A stretch of DNA of 64,000 nt. Origin: Runella sp. SP2. Lineage in GTDB: Bacteria; Bacteroidota; Bacteroidia; Cytophagales; Spirosomataceae. Position 1 is the stretch's first letter, and each line of letters starts with the position of its first letter. The DNA is taken from assembly GCF_003711225.1 (NCBI RefSeq), contig NZ_CP031030.1:2170001-2234000 (forward strand). The letters run 5' to 3'. A program made the translations under genes and the position numbers. The notes below the pieces were generated by a model. It was not told where the DNA came from, did not search any database, and saw only the letters and a list, made by a program, of their open reading frames with translations. Shown here in pieces: positions 47,107 through 55,810 of this stretch.

Positions 47107-47169
47107 CATATAAGACATATAAGAGATTATAAGTGCTTGTAGTTAAAACTTATATTTATATGTCTTATA
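47107..47169. repeat. Imperfect inverted repeat between glycosyltransferase and dehydrogenase genes
   Basis: Left arm 47107-47133 and right arm 47147-47169; the outer 15 bp (ATATAAGACATATAA) are perfectly complementary, the inner part has a 4-nt size difference. AT-rich, no T-run beyond it. It resembles the layout of the repeat at 13029 but with a different sequence. Confidence 0.65.
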
Positions 47170-47184
47170 TAGTTTTTAAAACTA

Positions 47185-48372
47185 TCACTTAAACGCCTGT
47201 ATTCCAGTTATTTCATTCCCTAAAATCAACAAATGAATATCATGTGTACCTTCGTAGGTAATGACCGACTCCAAGTTCATCATGTGGCGCATCATCGGAA
47301 AATCACCCGTAATGCCCATTCCGCCAAGCATTTGCCGAGACTCCCGTGCGATATTTAAAGCCATTTCAACATTGTTACGTTTGGCCATCGAAATTTGGGC
47401 TGTCGTTGCTTTGCCTTGATTTTTTAACGTTCCCAAACGCCAGGCCACCAATTGCGCTTTGGTGATTTCGGTGAGCATTTCGGCCAATTTTTTCTGCTGT
47501 AATTGAAATCCACCGATGGGCTTCCCAAACTGCACCCGCTCAAGTGCGTAGCGACGGGCCGTTTCGTAGCAATCCATGGCTGCTCCAATTGCCCCCCACG
47601 CAATCCCATAACGGGCATTGTCCAAACAACCCAACGGCCCGCGCAGCCCATCGACGTTTGGCAAAATATTTTCTTTCGGAACTTTTACATTGTCAAACAC
47701 CAATTCGCCAGTTGCACTCGCCCTTAATGACCATTTATTATGAATTTCGGGCGTGGTAAAACCTTCCATGCCGCGTTCTACAATCAACCCTTGAATACGT
47801 CCTTGATCATTTTTGGCCCAAACCACCGCAATATCCGCGACGGGAGAATTGGTAATCCACATTTTTGAGCCGTTCAAAATGACGTGGTCGCCTGCCTCCG
47901 TAATACGGGTTAACATTCCGCCAGGATTAGAACCATGGTTGGGTTCGGTCAAACCAAAACAGCCAATCATTTCACCCGAGGCTAATTTGGGCAAATATTT
48001 TGTTCGCTGTTCTTCTGAGCCATAGGCATAAATGGGCCACATTACCAACGAACTTTGTACCGAAACTGTCGAACGCATACCCGAATCGCAACGTTCAATT
48101 TCTTGGGTAATCAATCCATACGAAATATAGTCTAAACCACCACCGCCGTATTCAACAGGAATGGTTGGGCCAAACGCGCCAATTTCTGCAAAATTCTTAA
48201 TCAAATGAGCGGGGAAAGCTCCTTTTTGAGCATACTCTTCAATGATAGGCTGTACATCGCGCGCCATCATTTGGCGAACCGCATCACGGACAAGAATATG
48301 TTCTTCGGTCAATAAATCATCAATTTGATAAAAATCTGTGTAGCTTGTCGATGTTGAGGAAGTAGTACTCAT
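47185..48372 (-). CDS. Glutaryl-CoA dehydrogenase-type acyl-CoA dehydrogenase
   Basis: FAD-dependent oxidation (and decarboxylation in true GCDH) of glutaryl-CoA to crotonyl-CoA in lysine/tryptophan breakdown. 395 aa. Motifs: YGGGGLDYISYGLITQEIERCDSGMRSTVSVQSSLVMWPIY, CFGLTEPNHGSNPGGM, KMWITNSPVADIAVVWAK, NARYGIAWGAIGAAMDCYE and the catalytic-base region VITYEGTHDIHLLILG (Glu). These match GCDH better than short-chain ACADs (e.g. the RSTVSVQSSL segment). Monocistronic. Confidence 0.9.
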   Translation of the reverse strand: MSTTSSTSTSYTDFYQIDDLLTEEHILVRDAVRQMMARDVQPIIEEYAQKGAFPAHLIKNFAEIGAFGPTIPVEYGGGGLDYISYGLITQEIERCDSGMRSTVSVQSSLVMWPIYAYGSEEQRTKYLPKLASGEMIGCFGLTEPNHGSNPGGMLTRITEAGDHVILNGSKMWITNSPVADIAVVWAKNDQGRIQGLIVERGMEGFTTPEIHNKWSLRASATGELVFDNVKVPKENILPNVDGLRGPLGCLDNARYGIAWGAIGAAMDCYETARRYALERVQFGKPIGGFQLQQKKLAEMLTEITKAQLVAWRLGTLKNQGKATTAQISMAKRNNVEMALNIARESRQMLGGMGITGDFPMMRHMMNLESVITYEGTHDIHLLILGNEITGIQAFK

Positions 48373-48616
48373 GATTTTTGGACAGGTGTTTAGCGTGACA
48401 AAATTAAGTTGCTTTGTTAATGAAGAATTGGCATCAAAAATACCACAAAATCAACCCAAAACCACAATGCGTTAAGGATAATCAAACAACAAACGTCATT
48501 TATAGGTATTGGGTTTGTAAGTTTTGGCGGAATTTTTCTACATTCCTTAAACCCAAATTCTAAAATACGCGTTAATAAATTGTAAATTTGATACACACTT
48601 GACACCTTGATTGCGT

Positions 48617-49165
48617 ATGGAAACCTTACTGCTTATCTTACTTTTTATCCCGTATTTGGTGTTGCGGTACCACCTCACCGATCACGATACACCCAGTGAA
48701 AAGGATAAGAAGCGGTTTTCAGAAGGAATCGAACTCTATCAGCGTCAAGAGTATAGCAAGGCATTTGAGTTTTTTAACGAAGCATTAAAGACCCACCGAA
48801 AATCAGCCATTGCTTATGCCTACCGTGGCAAGTGTAATTTAAAGGAAGACAATTTGTATTCGGCCTTGTATGATTTTTCAGAGGCCATTAGTTTTGACAA
48901 CACCCTACCTGATGTTCACCTTGATCGAGGTATAACACAGTTTAGACTGGGAGAATTTGAAAATGCTTTTTTATCATTTGACAAAGCCGTATGGTTTTCA
49001 AGGGGAGAAGAACCCGAGTCTTTAAGATGGAGAGCCCTAGCCAGACTCAAATTACACCAACATTCACAAGCAGAAAAAGACCTCCAAAAAGCAGTTAAAC
49101 TTGGCGATGAAGATGCCGCATTTGTGCTTAGCAAACCACCTTTTCGGCGAACCATTGAAATTTAA
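48617..49165 (+). CDS. Small TPR protein with N-terminal membrane anchor
   Basis: 182 aa. Hydrophobic start METLLLILLFIPYLVLRY probably anchors it, then three TPR units (RFSEGIELYQRQEYSKAFEFFNEALKTHRK; IAYAYRGKCNLKEDNLYSALYDFSEAISFD; VHLDRGITQFRLGEFENAFLSFDKAVWF) and a short fourth. A TTG at 48611 would add two residues; the ATG at 48617 is preferred. 20 bp upstream of the GroES-like gene, so probably co-transcribed. Partner unknown. Confidence 0.75.
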   Translation: METLLLILLFIPYLVLRYHLTDHDTPSEKDKKRFSEGIELYQRQEYSKAFEFFNEALKTHRKSAIAYAYRGKCNLKEDNLYSALYDFSEAISFDNTLPDVHLDRGITQFRLGEFENAFLSFDKAVWFSRGEEPESLRWRALARLKLHQHSQAEKDLQKAVKLGDEDAAFVLSKPPFRRTIEI

Positions 49166-49185
49166 TAACTTTTAAAAATCGACCT

Positions 49186-49566
49186 ATGCTCGAAATTACC
49201 TCCGATAACAAATTAAAACGTCTCATTGTAGTAGGCGACCGCGTGTTGATTCGCCCTAAAAATCCAGTCGATCAGACTCCGACAGGGTTGTATTTACCCC
49301 CAACCGTTACCGAAAAAGAACAAGTTCAAAGTGGTTATGTAATCAAAGTAGGGCCTGGCTATCCAATCCCAACGCCCACCGATGATGAGCCTTGGAAAGA
49401 AACTGAAGAAAAAGTAAAATACATGCCGCTTCAAGCCCAAGAAGGTGACGTTGCTATTTATCTTCAGAGAAATGCGATTGATGTAGTTTTTAACAATGAA
49501 AAATACGTCATTGTCCCGCAGGCATCTATTTTGATGCTCGAACGCATCGAAGATTTGTTTACTTAA
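49186..49566 (+). CDS. GroES-like co-chaperonin (Cpn10 family), divergent paralogue
   Basis: 126 aa, against about 95 for standard GroES. The Cpn10 core is visible: VVGDRVLIRPKNPVDQTPTGLYLPPTV, VIKVGPGYPIP, EGDVAIYLQRNAIDVVFNNEKYVIVPQASILMLE. About 30 extra residues lie between GPGYP and the EGDV strand, where GroES has its roof/hairpin. The mobile-loop part is QTPTGLYLPPT, shortened compared with the GroES loop. There is no groEL beside it. By family it should cap a chaperonin ring, but its loop may not bind GroEL; this could be a specialised paralogue. Confidence 0.85.
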   Translation: MLEITSDNKLKRLIVVGDRVLIRPKNPVDQTPTGLYLPPTVTEKEQVQSGYVIKVGPGYPIPTPTDDEPWKETEEKVKYMPLQAQEGDVAIYLQRNAIDVVFNNEKYVIVPQASILMLERIEDLFT

Positions 49567-49575
49567 AAATCGCTA

Positions 49576-49610
49576 TCGCCTACTTTTCAATGTTTTTGGG
49601 AAGTAGGCAG
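49576..49610. terminator. Possible terminator between GroES-like and PlsC genes
   Basis: GCCTACTT (49578-49585) pairs with AAGTAGGC (49601-49608) around a 15-nt loop. Clear hairpin, weak T run. It lies between convergent genes. Confidence 0.5.
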
Positions 49611-50444
49611 TTACCCTTCCCCTTCTCCCTGCATCCATTTCATTTTATCGTAGGGAATTTCTTGCTCAATTTCCTTTCGAATTCGCTCAACAATTTCCTC
49701 TACCGACATTGATTTATCAAACTCAATCGGCGCCTTAAAACGAACAGTCAAAGTCGTGTTTCGTTTTTTAAAACGTAACCCTTTCTTATCAAACGCGCGA
49801 CGGAAACCATTGATAACCACTGGAATAACAATCGGGTTGTTTTCTAAAATCAAATGTGCAGTTCCTTTTCGGATGGGCGCATACGGGCTGGTTGTCCCCT
49901 GCGGGAAACTCACCACCCAACCGTGCCCCAATGCTTGATACACCTTATCTCCCGCTTTTGAATCACGTTCTCTTTTTACGTTTTTCCCCTCTGCTCTCCA
50001 CGAACGCTCCACTGTCAGCGCTCCACCTAAACCAAACAGTTTGGGAACTATACCCGCTTTCATGGTTTCACTTGCAGCCACGTAGTAACTTCTAGCACGA
50101 GGTGCCAACAAATACAAAGGGGGAACAATGGTACTTTTAAAACCCCACTTTACGCTCGAAAAAATATGGTAAAATGAAATGACATCCGCGAAATAGGTCT
50201 GGTGGTTCGACAAAAAAAGGACATTATTATCGGGAAGGTTTTCCAGGTGCTCAATGCCTTCAATCACCGTTTTATTGACGACCGTAAATCGCCAATAGGT
50301 AAACCAGCCAATTCCTGAAATCAGTAATCGTTTAATAAACAACGAATTACCGAAAGGGTCTTTTTCGAGAAACCCCAAAAAATCGAGCCACGAAAGCCAT
50401 TTAGGCAAAAAACTATACCGAGAAATTGGTCGTTCGGAAGCCAT
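49611..50444 (-). CDS. 1-acyl-glycerol-3-phosphate acyltransferase (PlsC family)
   Basis: 277 aa, membrane-associated. The NHX4D acyltransferase motif is FLSNHQTYFADV (His and Asp present), and later blocks AGIVPKLFGLGGALTVERSW and VSFPQGTTSPYAPIRKGTAHLILEN (FPQGTTS in place of FPEGTRS) match PlsC blocks III-IV. In family terms it acylates lysophosphatidic acid in phospholipid synthesis; the unusual QGT variant means the acceptor could be another lysolipid. Monocistronic. Confidence 0.85.
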   Translation of the reverse strand: MASERPISRYSFLPKWLSWLDFLGFLEKDPFGNSLFIKRLLISGIGWFTYWRFTVVNKTVIEGIEHLENLPDNNVLFLSNHQTYFADVISFYHIFSSVKWGFKSTIVPPLYLLAPRARSYYVAASETMKAGIVPKLFGLGGALTVERSWRAEGKNVKRERDSKAGDKVYQALGHGWVVSFPQGTTSPYAPIRKGTAHLILENNPIVIPVVINGFRRAFDKKGLRFKKRNTTLTVRFKAPIEFDKSMSVEEIVERIRKEIEQEIPYDKMKWMQGEGEG

Positions 50445-50518
50445 ATCGGATAAAAGTAAAATGTCGCCAACAGCTGTTACCCCATTGACGACTTTGTATT
50501 GTGCTAAATTAGTAAAAA

Positions 50519-51292
50519 TTAGGCTAACTCAGCCACGGGATTTTCCACTAAGAATTGATCCAGCAATTCGTTAAAACGTTCTGGATGTTCCATCATAGGG
50601 GCATGGCAACATTTATCGATGAAGTATAATTCCGATTTTGAAATGAGTCGATTAAACTCGTGCGCTACGTGCGGCGGCGTGATGGTATCATTCAGTCCCC
50701 AAACGAGCAAGGTAGGCACCTGAATTTTGTGTAAATCTTTGGCCACATTATTTCGCTGTGCCGATTTGGCAATGCCGACAATGCTCATACACTTTGGAAT
50801 GCTTGATGTCGTTTCAAACACTTCATCAATCAATTCTTTCGTTGCTACCTTAGGGTCATAGAAAGTATAAGCCACACGCTCCGAAATGTATTCATAACTT
50901 CCCCGCTTAGGATACGACCCTCCCATGCCATTCTCAAACAACCCCGAACTACCAGTCAAAACCAACCGCTTTACTTGGTCTTGGTGACTAAGTGTGTATA
51001 GGATAGCAATATGACCACCAAGTGAATTTCCAATCAGTGTCATATCTGTCAATTTTTGAGACGCTACAAATCCTTCAGTAAAAGATACCAATGCTTCCAA
51101 ACCAGCTTCGCGTGGGCTCATTTCATAAATGGGGAGCATCGGAATAATAATGCGGTAGTTTTTGCTAAAATGAGTGATTACCCCATCCCAGTTACTCAAT
51201 GCGCCAAAAAGACCGTGCAACAGCAATAGCACATCTCCCTGGCCTTCATCAATGTAGCGATAACCGTCGGATTCTTTAATCAAGTAGCTCAT
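50519..51292 (-). CDS. Alpha/beta hydrolase
   Basis: 257 aa. Oxyanion motif LLLLHGLFGALSNW, nucleophile elbow LIGNSLGGHIA (Ser), acid in VWGLNDTITPPHVA (Asp) and His in CCHAPMMEHPERF. Helical lid region between about 120 and 190. Similar in outline to MhpC/DmpD-type esterases; substrate unknown. The ATG at 51292 is chosen; a TTG at 51298 would add two residues. Own -7 box TATATTTG at 51375-51382. Confidence 0.85.
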   Translation of the reverse strand: MSYLIKESDGYRYIDEGQGDVLLLLHGLFGALSNWDGVITHFSKNYRIIIPMLPIYEMSPREAGLEALVSFTEGFVASQKLTDMTLIGNSLGGHIAILYTLSHQDQVKRLVLTGSSGLFENGMGGSYPKRGSYEYISERVAYTFYDPKVATKELIDEVFETTSSIPKCMSIVGIAKSAQRNNVAKDLHKIQVPTLLVWGLNDTITPPHVAHEFNRLISKSELYFIDKCCHAPMMEHPERFNELLDQFLVENPVAELA

Positions 51293-51575
51293 AATCAAAG
51301 GATAAGATTCGTTTTTATGGGATAAATCAAAGGAAAAATAAAAAAATTTAGGTGACTATTGGATGTCTATAACGCAAATATAGAATATTTCTTTTCAATG
51401 TTTTTATACTATTTTCAGAAACAAGGAATAGTACCACACTTTCTACCCGAAAGTCAAAATGTCCAACTGTTTGTAAATAAAGCCTTTACTACTATTTATC
51501 TTACGGTATGCAAACATAACAAAATTGCATTTTTTTGATTCACCTTTTGCATTTTTATTTTTCATTTTTTTAAAC
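51293..51575. other. Non-coding region upstream of the hydrolase gene
   Basis: 283 bp, AT-rich, no coding region seen. It holds the -7 box TATATTTG (51375-51382, minus strand) of the hydrolase and, after it, nothing I recognise up to the terminator of the YcxB-like gene. Confidence 0.5.
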
Positions 51576-51613
51576 AAAAAAAGTGACTGGATTTCCTCAG
51601 TCACTTTTTTTGT
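51574..51613 (-). terminator. Terminator after YcxB-like gene
   Basis: AAAAAAAGTGACTG (51576-51589) pairs with CAGTCACTTTTTTT (51598-51611), T run on the minus strand, 17 bp after the stop. Confidence 0.9.
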
Positions 51614-51629
51614 TGGATGTCAACAACCT

Positions 51630-52187
51630 TTATTTAGTTTCTGTCAACAAATTCTTTTGTTTCAAAATACGCTCAAATAATTTTAAGTCGTGTTCAGAAT
51701 TAAAGGCTGACGTTGGAAAATGCAAAAACTGTCCGCGAGACATGACCAAGATATAGGCTTCTTTGTCTTTATACGCGCTCTGAATTTGGTCCCATTGCAT
51801 CACTCCACCTTCTTTGGTGTTAATTTTTACCAAAATTTGGCGACTATCAATTTCATAGAAATACTTTTCAAACAATTGTTTATATTGTTCTAACTGAGTA
51901 ACCCCTGTAAATTGAACCCACCAAAAACCTACGTAAAGTGCCGCCCCAAGAACAATAACGATGTATGCCCAAATGTTGGGATACACACCCGTGATTCCCA
52001 AAATGGCATTCACTAACAAAAGACCCAACGGAAGGAGTACCCACATCTTTTGTTGTTCCCACGTTTGGCGCAATGCGATACGTACATACTCTTTTTTGTC
52101 CAGTGCAAACTTTTTCGTCTTCACCGACAATGGTGAAGTAGGCATTTGATAAATTGGCTGGTGCTTATTAACCGGAACTTTTGCCAT
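51630..52187 (-). CDS. YcxB-like membrane protein
   Basis: 185 aa. A cytoplasmic N terminus, two membrane helices (about 50-68 and 73-95, WVLLPLGLLLVNAILGITGVY and WAYIVIVLGAALYVGFWW), then a C-terminal domain of YcxB type (GGVMQWDQIQSAYKDKEAYILVMSRGQFLHFPTSAFNSEHDLKLFERIL). Function unknown. Diverges from the glycosidase gene at 52242. Confidence 0.7.
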   Translation of the reverse strand: MAKVPVNKHQPIYQMPTSPLSVKTKKFALDKKEYVRIALRQTWEQQKMWVLLPLGLLLVNAILGITGVYPNIWAYIVIVLGAALYVGFWWVQFTGVTQLEQYKQLFEKYFYEIDSRQILVKINTKEGGVMQWDQIQSAYKDKEAYILVMSRGQFLHFPTSAFNSEHDLKLFERILKQKNLLTETK

Positions 52188-52241
52188 ATTTGAAGAATAA
52201 TTCGATTGATATTTTAAAGACTCGCAAAATTAGAAAATAAA

Positions 52242-53135
52242 ATGAAACGGCTAACTTTTTTGCTCTGCCTAAATGTACTGTTTGCTTCGGCGCAAACCAC
52301 AAAAGATTCACTAGCACTTGCCAATGTTCCTTGGAAAACAGAATCCCTTGCCAAAGGTATCATTTGGAAATACGCTCATTTTCAGCAAAAAGAGTTGTTT
52401 GATGCCAACCAAAGTATCAATATTGTCGAAGTTTCTCGAAAGTCTCGGAAGTTTGTTTGGGAGATTATTACTGCGGATTCGTTGAACAAACGAGATAAAA
52501 AAAGAGGACAATTGCGCAAAACAAGCCAACTTGCCCAAGAAAATGACGCTTTTGTCGCCATCAACGGTGGATTTTTTGATGTTAAAAACGGCGGTTCGGT
52601 CGATTTTGTCAAAATAAATGGGCAAACACCTGATACAACCCGCGCCTTAAAAGGGTCTAAAGCTGCTTTTCATGGTCAGGCTGGAATCGCCGTTGACAAA
52701 AAAAATTTTCAAATTTTACGGGGTGAACCCTTGGTGGGTTGGGAATATCTTCTACCTTATAATAATATAATGCTGTCGGGTCCCTTGTTGCGTTGGGAAA
52801 ACAAAGACGAAGTTTTACCAAAAAATGCTTTCAACGACAACCGCCACCCTCGTTCGTGTGTGTGTACCACCAAGTCGGGCAAAACACTCCTGATTACCGT
52901 CGATGGTCGGTCAGCCGAATCCTATGGCATGAATTTGTCAGAACTTACTTTTTTAGCCCGCCAGCTTGGTTGTTCATCCGCCCTCAATCTCGACGGTGGT
53001 GGTTCAACCACTTTGTGGCTCAAAGAAAAAGGGGTAGTGAACTACCCCAGCGATAACAAAAAATTTGACCATGAAGGGGAGCGTTCCGTGAGCAACGCCC
53101 TTATTTTGAAATTATTGACGCGCAAAAACAAATAA
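52242..53135 (+). CDS. Secreted phosphodiester glycosidase-like (NAGPA-domain) protein
   Basis: 297 aa, signal peptide MKRLTFLLCLNVLFASAQ. The body matches the NAGPA/phosphodiester glycosidase family: FVAINGGFFDVKNGGSVDFVKING near residues 103-126, RHPRSCVCTTKSGKTLLITVDGRSAESYG and SALNLDGGGSTTLWLKEKGVVNYPSD. Known members hydrolyse GlcNAc-phosphodiesters (uncovering enzyme) or act in exopolysaccharide metabolism. Periplasmic or secreted. Last 24 bp overlap the convergent gene. Confidence 0.85.
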   Translation: MKRLTFLLCLNVLFASAQTTKDSLALANVPWKTESLAKGIIWKYAHFQQKELFDANQSINIVEVSRKSRKFVWEIITADSLNKRDKKRGQLRKTSQLAQENDAFVAINGGFFDVKNGGSVDFVKINGQTPDTTRALKGSKAAFHGQAGIAVDKKNFQILRGEPLVGWEYLLPYNNIMLSGPLLRWENKDEVLPKNAFNDNRHPRSCVCTTKSGKTLLITVDGRSAESYGMNLSELTFLARQLGCSSALNLDGGGSTTLWLKEKGVVNYPSDNKKFDHEGERSVSNALILKLLTRKNK

Positions 53136-53609
53136 GTCAGCAAAAACCCATTTGCCACCTTCTTGTTTTCCTCGCTGAATAACCAGCTGATTAGGCGTTC
53201 TTAGTTCATAAATAATCCGAACAGCTCCATCCGACTTTTCAAACAATGCTTGGTTCTTTTTAGCCTCGATAAAACGGTAGCGATCAGAAATCTCTTTTTC
53301 TTCTATTGCTACCAAACCTGGTTTAAAATGTTTTACCAAAACGATAGGCCCTTGTTCTGTTTGCTCAAAAACCAACATTTCGTACATGGTTACTTTGTTG
53401 TCTTTCATCATCCGCATGAAGCCCGTTAGGTTGTCGCCCGCAGGTGCTGCCCAAAATGCTTCAATTGGGCCTCCGTTAAACGTCCCCAGCCAATGACCTT
53501 TCATAAAGGCAACATCCGACAAAGCGCCAGATTGCGCCTGAGCACCAAAACTCAAAAGTCCCAAAAATAAAACGTACAAAACGGTTCGCAAAGAAGTAAA
53601 AAATCGCAT
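53112..53609 (-). CDS. Secreted DUF6265-like protein
   Basis: 165 aa. Signal peptide MRFFTSLRTVLYVLFLGLLSFGAQAQ, then a small beta-rich domain: FMKGHWLGTFNGGPIEAFWAAPAGDNLTGFMRMMKDNK, VLVKHFKPGL, IIYELRTPNQLVIQRGKQ. The W-x-G...E-x-W...G-F-x-R pattern resembles DUF6265 lipocalin-like domains. Function unknown. The 3' end overlaps the glycosidase gene by 24 bp. Confidence 0.65.
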   Translation of the reverse strand: MRFFTSLRTVLYVLFLGLLSFGAQAQSGALSDVAFMKGHWLGTFNGGPIEAFWAAPAGDNLTGFMRMMKDNKVTMYEMLVFEQTEQGPIVLVKHFKPGLVAIEEKEISDRYRFIEAKKNQALFEKSDGAVRIIYELRTPNQLVIQRGKQEGGKWVFADLFVFARQ

Positions 53610-53689
53610 AAAATGTTATTTAGAATGTATGTGTATTGCCCTTATAAGGCGGCAGGTCAAAAAAAATACTTTCAGAACACCGTTTGAAA

Positions 53690-54481
53690 ATGAAAACATA
53701 CATTTTACTATTTCTTACCTTATTAGCACAGGGGCTTTGGGCACAAACGCAGAAAGCAACGGAAGTGATTCGTTTTCAGGTCAAAGAAGCCAAGCAGGGA
53801 GTCGCCGTTGATGCTGCCTTTTTCTACGTCATCAACAATACCTCTATTTCGAAACACTCAAAAACCGACGGGAAATTAATAAAAACGTGGAACGACTCAA
53901 CGAGTATTCTAAAGCACCTTAATAGTGGGTTGATTATTGGCAATCGCCTGTATTGTGCACATTCCAATTACCCCAACAAACCCATGAGTAGTTCTATTGA
54001 GGTATTTGACAAAAATACGCTGGCGCACATCGACTCTCACAGTTTTGGCTTTTTCCCTGGCTCAGCTACTTGGATTGATTTTCACGAAGGGCATTGGTGG
54101 GTGGCTTTCGCCAATTATTCTGATAAAAATTCAGACGGGGGCCGCGACAATCGCTGGACGACTCTCGTTAAGTTTACTCCCCAATGGCAGCAAGTTGCGT
54201 CGTGGGGTTTTCCCGAATTTCTCTTACAATCTTTTGCTCCTAAAAGTACTTCGGGCGGAACGTGGGGGCCTGACGGAAAATTGTATTGCACTGGCCACGA
54301 CAAACCAGAGCTTTATGTACTCCAACTTCCCGAAAGAGGTTCTACGCTCATCTATCTTCAAACGATTTCGACACCCAGCGAAGGACAGGGCTTCGCTATT
54401 GACCGAAGCCAGAAAAAAGAAATTGTCGTTTGGGGAATTACCCGAAACGACAATTTTGTCATTCAATCACGTATTAAGTAG
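53690..54481 (+). CDS. Secreted beta-propeller-like protein
   Basis: 263 aa. Signal peptide MKTYILLFLTLLAQGLWAQ. Repeated beta-blade-like pieces: AVDAAFFYVINNTSISKHSKTDGKLIKTW, IGNRLYCAHSNYPN, SIEVFDKNTLAHIDSH, WTTLVKFTPQW, WGPDGKLYCTGHDKPELYVLQL. Reminiscent of NHL/SMP-30-like propellers but without a clear active site. A TTG at 53684 would add two residues. Single gene. Confidence 0.65.
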   Translation: MKTYILLFLTLLAQGLWAQTQKATEVIRFQVKEAKQGVAVDAAFFYVINNTSISKHSKTDGKLIKTWNDSTSILKHLNSGLIIGNRLYCAHSNYPNKPMSSSIEVFDKNTLAHIDSHSFGFFPGSATWIDFHEGHWWVAFANYSDKNSDGGRDNRWTTLVKFTPQWQQVASWGFPEFLLQSFAPKSTSGGTWGPDGKLYCTGHDKPELYVLQLPERGSTLIYLQTISTPSEGQGFAIDRSQKKEIVVWGITRNDNFVIQSRIK

Positions 54482-54488
54482 CTTCTTA

Positions 54489-54567
54489 CCTCTGGTTTTG
54501 AGAAACCAGAGGCACTTTCAGATTTTTTTAAGAGTTGCGTTTGCTCAGGTTTTGAGAAACCTGAGCC
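54489..54567. repeat. Two related hairpins with compensatory changes
   Basis: CCTCTGG-TTTTGAGAAA-CCAGAGG (54489-54512) and GCTCAGG-TTTTGAGAAA-CCTGAGC (54544-54567). The loop region is identical and the stem differs by paired substitutions that keep pairing. They lie between the convergent ends of the secreted protein and queA and may act as terminators. Confidence 0.7.
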
Positions 54568-54571
54568 ACAT

Positions 54572-55810
54572 TTATGGCAATAGCAATGAAGAATCGCCAT
54601 AGCTTAAAAAGCGATAGTCGTTCGCAAGAGCTTCGTTGTAAATTGTACGCCAGTTCGGCCCGACAAAAGCGGCAACGAGCAACATCAACGTTGACTTGGG
54701 CTGATGGTAATTCGTAATCAACCCTTTGCATAGTTTGAAGGTATAACTTGGAAATATCATAATTTCGGTTTCTCCAATTACCTCAATTAATTCATGTTGC
54801 GCCATGTACGCCAAAATTGTCCGCAAAGAATCTTCTGCCGATGGCAAAGTAGTATAATCCTGATAAGGCGTCAATTTTTCAATAAAAAATCCATTCTGAA
54901 CTTCGGTCTTGTTTTGCCAAAGTTTTACCCCAAACCAATACAGACTTTCAAGTGAACGCATGGAGGTTGTACCAACTGCAACGATTCCGTCCAAATGGAC
55001 GAGAAGATTTTCAATAAAGGCTCTTCGATAAACCACTTGTTCGGCGTGCATTGTGTGCTCTATCGCATTGGCTACTTTTACAGGTTGAAAAGTACCCGCT
55101 CCTACGTGTAGCGTCACAAAGTCATGCGTTATTCCTGCGTTGGCTAAATTTTCAAAAACCTGGTCAGTAAAATGCAGCCCTGCCGTGGGCGCGGCTACTG
55201 CCCCTTCAATTTTTGAATAAACCGTTTGATACGTTTCGAGGTCTTGGGCTTCCGTTTTTCGGTTCAAATACGGCGGCAGTGGAATTTCTCCCAAAGCACG
55301 AATTATTTCAACAAAAGTAAGCTCGATTGGTTCGCTCTGTGAATTGGCAACTTCCCAGCGAAAATTCACCCAGTTTTTGTCAATGTCTGCCCAATCGGCA
55401 AAGACGGTGACGGTAAGCTGATTAATCAACAAATCACACTGAAGCGTCTCATGGGCTTTCCATCGTTTTTTATTTCCCACCATACAACTCCAAACCGCAT
55501 GGGTGGTTTGTTGCATGGCATCATTGATGACCCTTGTGGGGGCTTCGGGATGTAATAAAAAAACTTCAATCAACGCCCCCGTTGGTTTGGTGAAAAACAC
55601 CCGTGCAGGAATTACCTTGGTATTATTAAAGACCAAAAAACTTTGAGGTGGCAAATAATTGACCACATCAGTAAACTTTTGGTGGAAGATTTCGCCTTTA
55701 CGATACACCATCAGTTTGGACGAATCACGTGGCTCAACGGGATAACGTGCAATTTTTTCGTCGGGCAAATCGTACTCGTAGTCGGCAAGAAGAATTTCTG
55801 GCAAAGTCAT
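54572..55810 (-). CDS. queA: S-adenosylmethionine:tRNA ribosyltransferase-isomerase
   Basis: Queuosine pathway: adds the epoxycyclopentane precursor from SAM to preQ1 at wobble G34. 412 aa, longer than the E. coli form by about 55 residues in the N-terminal half. Motifs: LADYEYDLPDEKIARYPVEPRDSSKLMV, FNNTKVIPARVF, VAAPTAGLHFT, THDFVTLHVGAGTFQPVK, VAVGTTSMRSLES, and KGLITNYHQPKSTLMLLVAAF near the end. Coupled by a TAATG overlap to the small membrane protein gene upstream. Confidence 0.95.
   Translation of the reverse strand: MTLPEILLADYEYDLPDEKIARYPVEPRDSSKLMVYRKGEIFHQKFTDVVNYLPPQSFLVFNNTKVIPARVFFTKPTGALIEVFLLHPEAPTRVINDAMQQTTHAVWSCMVGNKKRWKAHETLQCDLLINQLTVTVFADWADIDKNWVNFRWEVANSQSEPIELTFVEIIRALGEIPLPPYLNRKTEAQDLETYQTVYSKIEGAVAAPTAGLHFTDQVFENLANAGITHDFVTLHVGAGTFQPVKVANAIEHTMHAEQVVYRRAFIENLLVHLDGIVAVGTTSMRSLESLYWFGVKLWQNKTEVQNGFFIEKLTPYQDYTTLPSAEDSLRTILAYMAQHELIEVIGETEIMIFPSYTFKLCKGLITNYHQPKSTLMLLVAAFVGPNWRTIYNEALANDYRFLSYGDSSLLLP

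Noticed and set aside
48417-48605. 62-codon minus-strand frame between dehydrogenase and TPR genes
   Set aside because: Intergenic, AT-rich, no recognisable protein; probably the promoter region.
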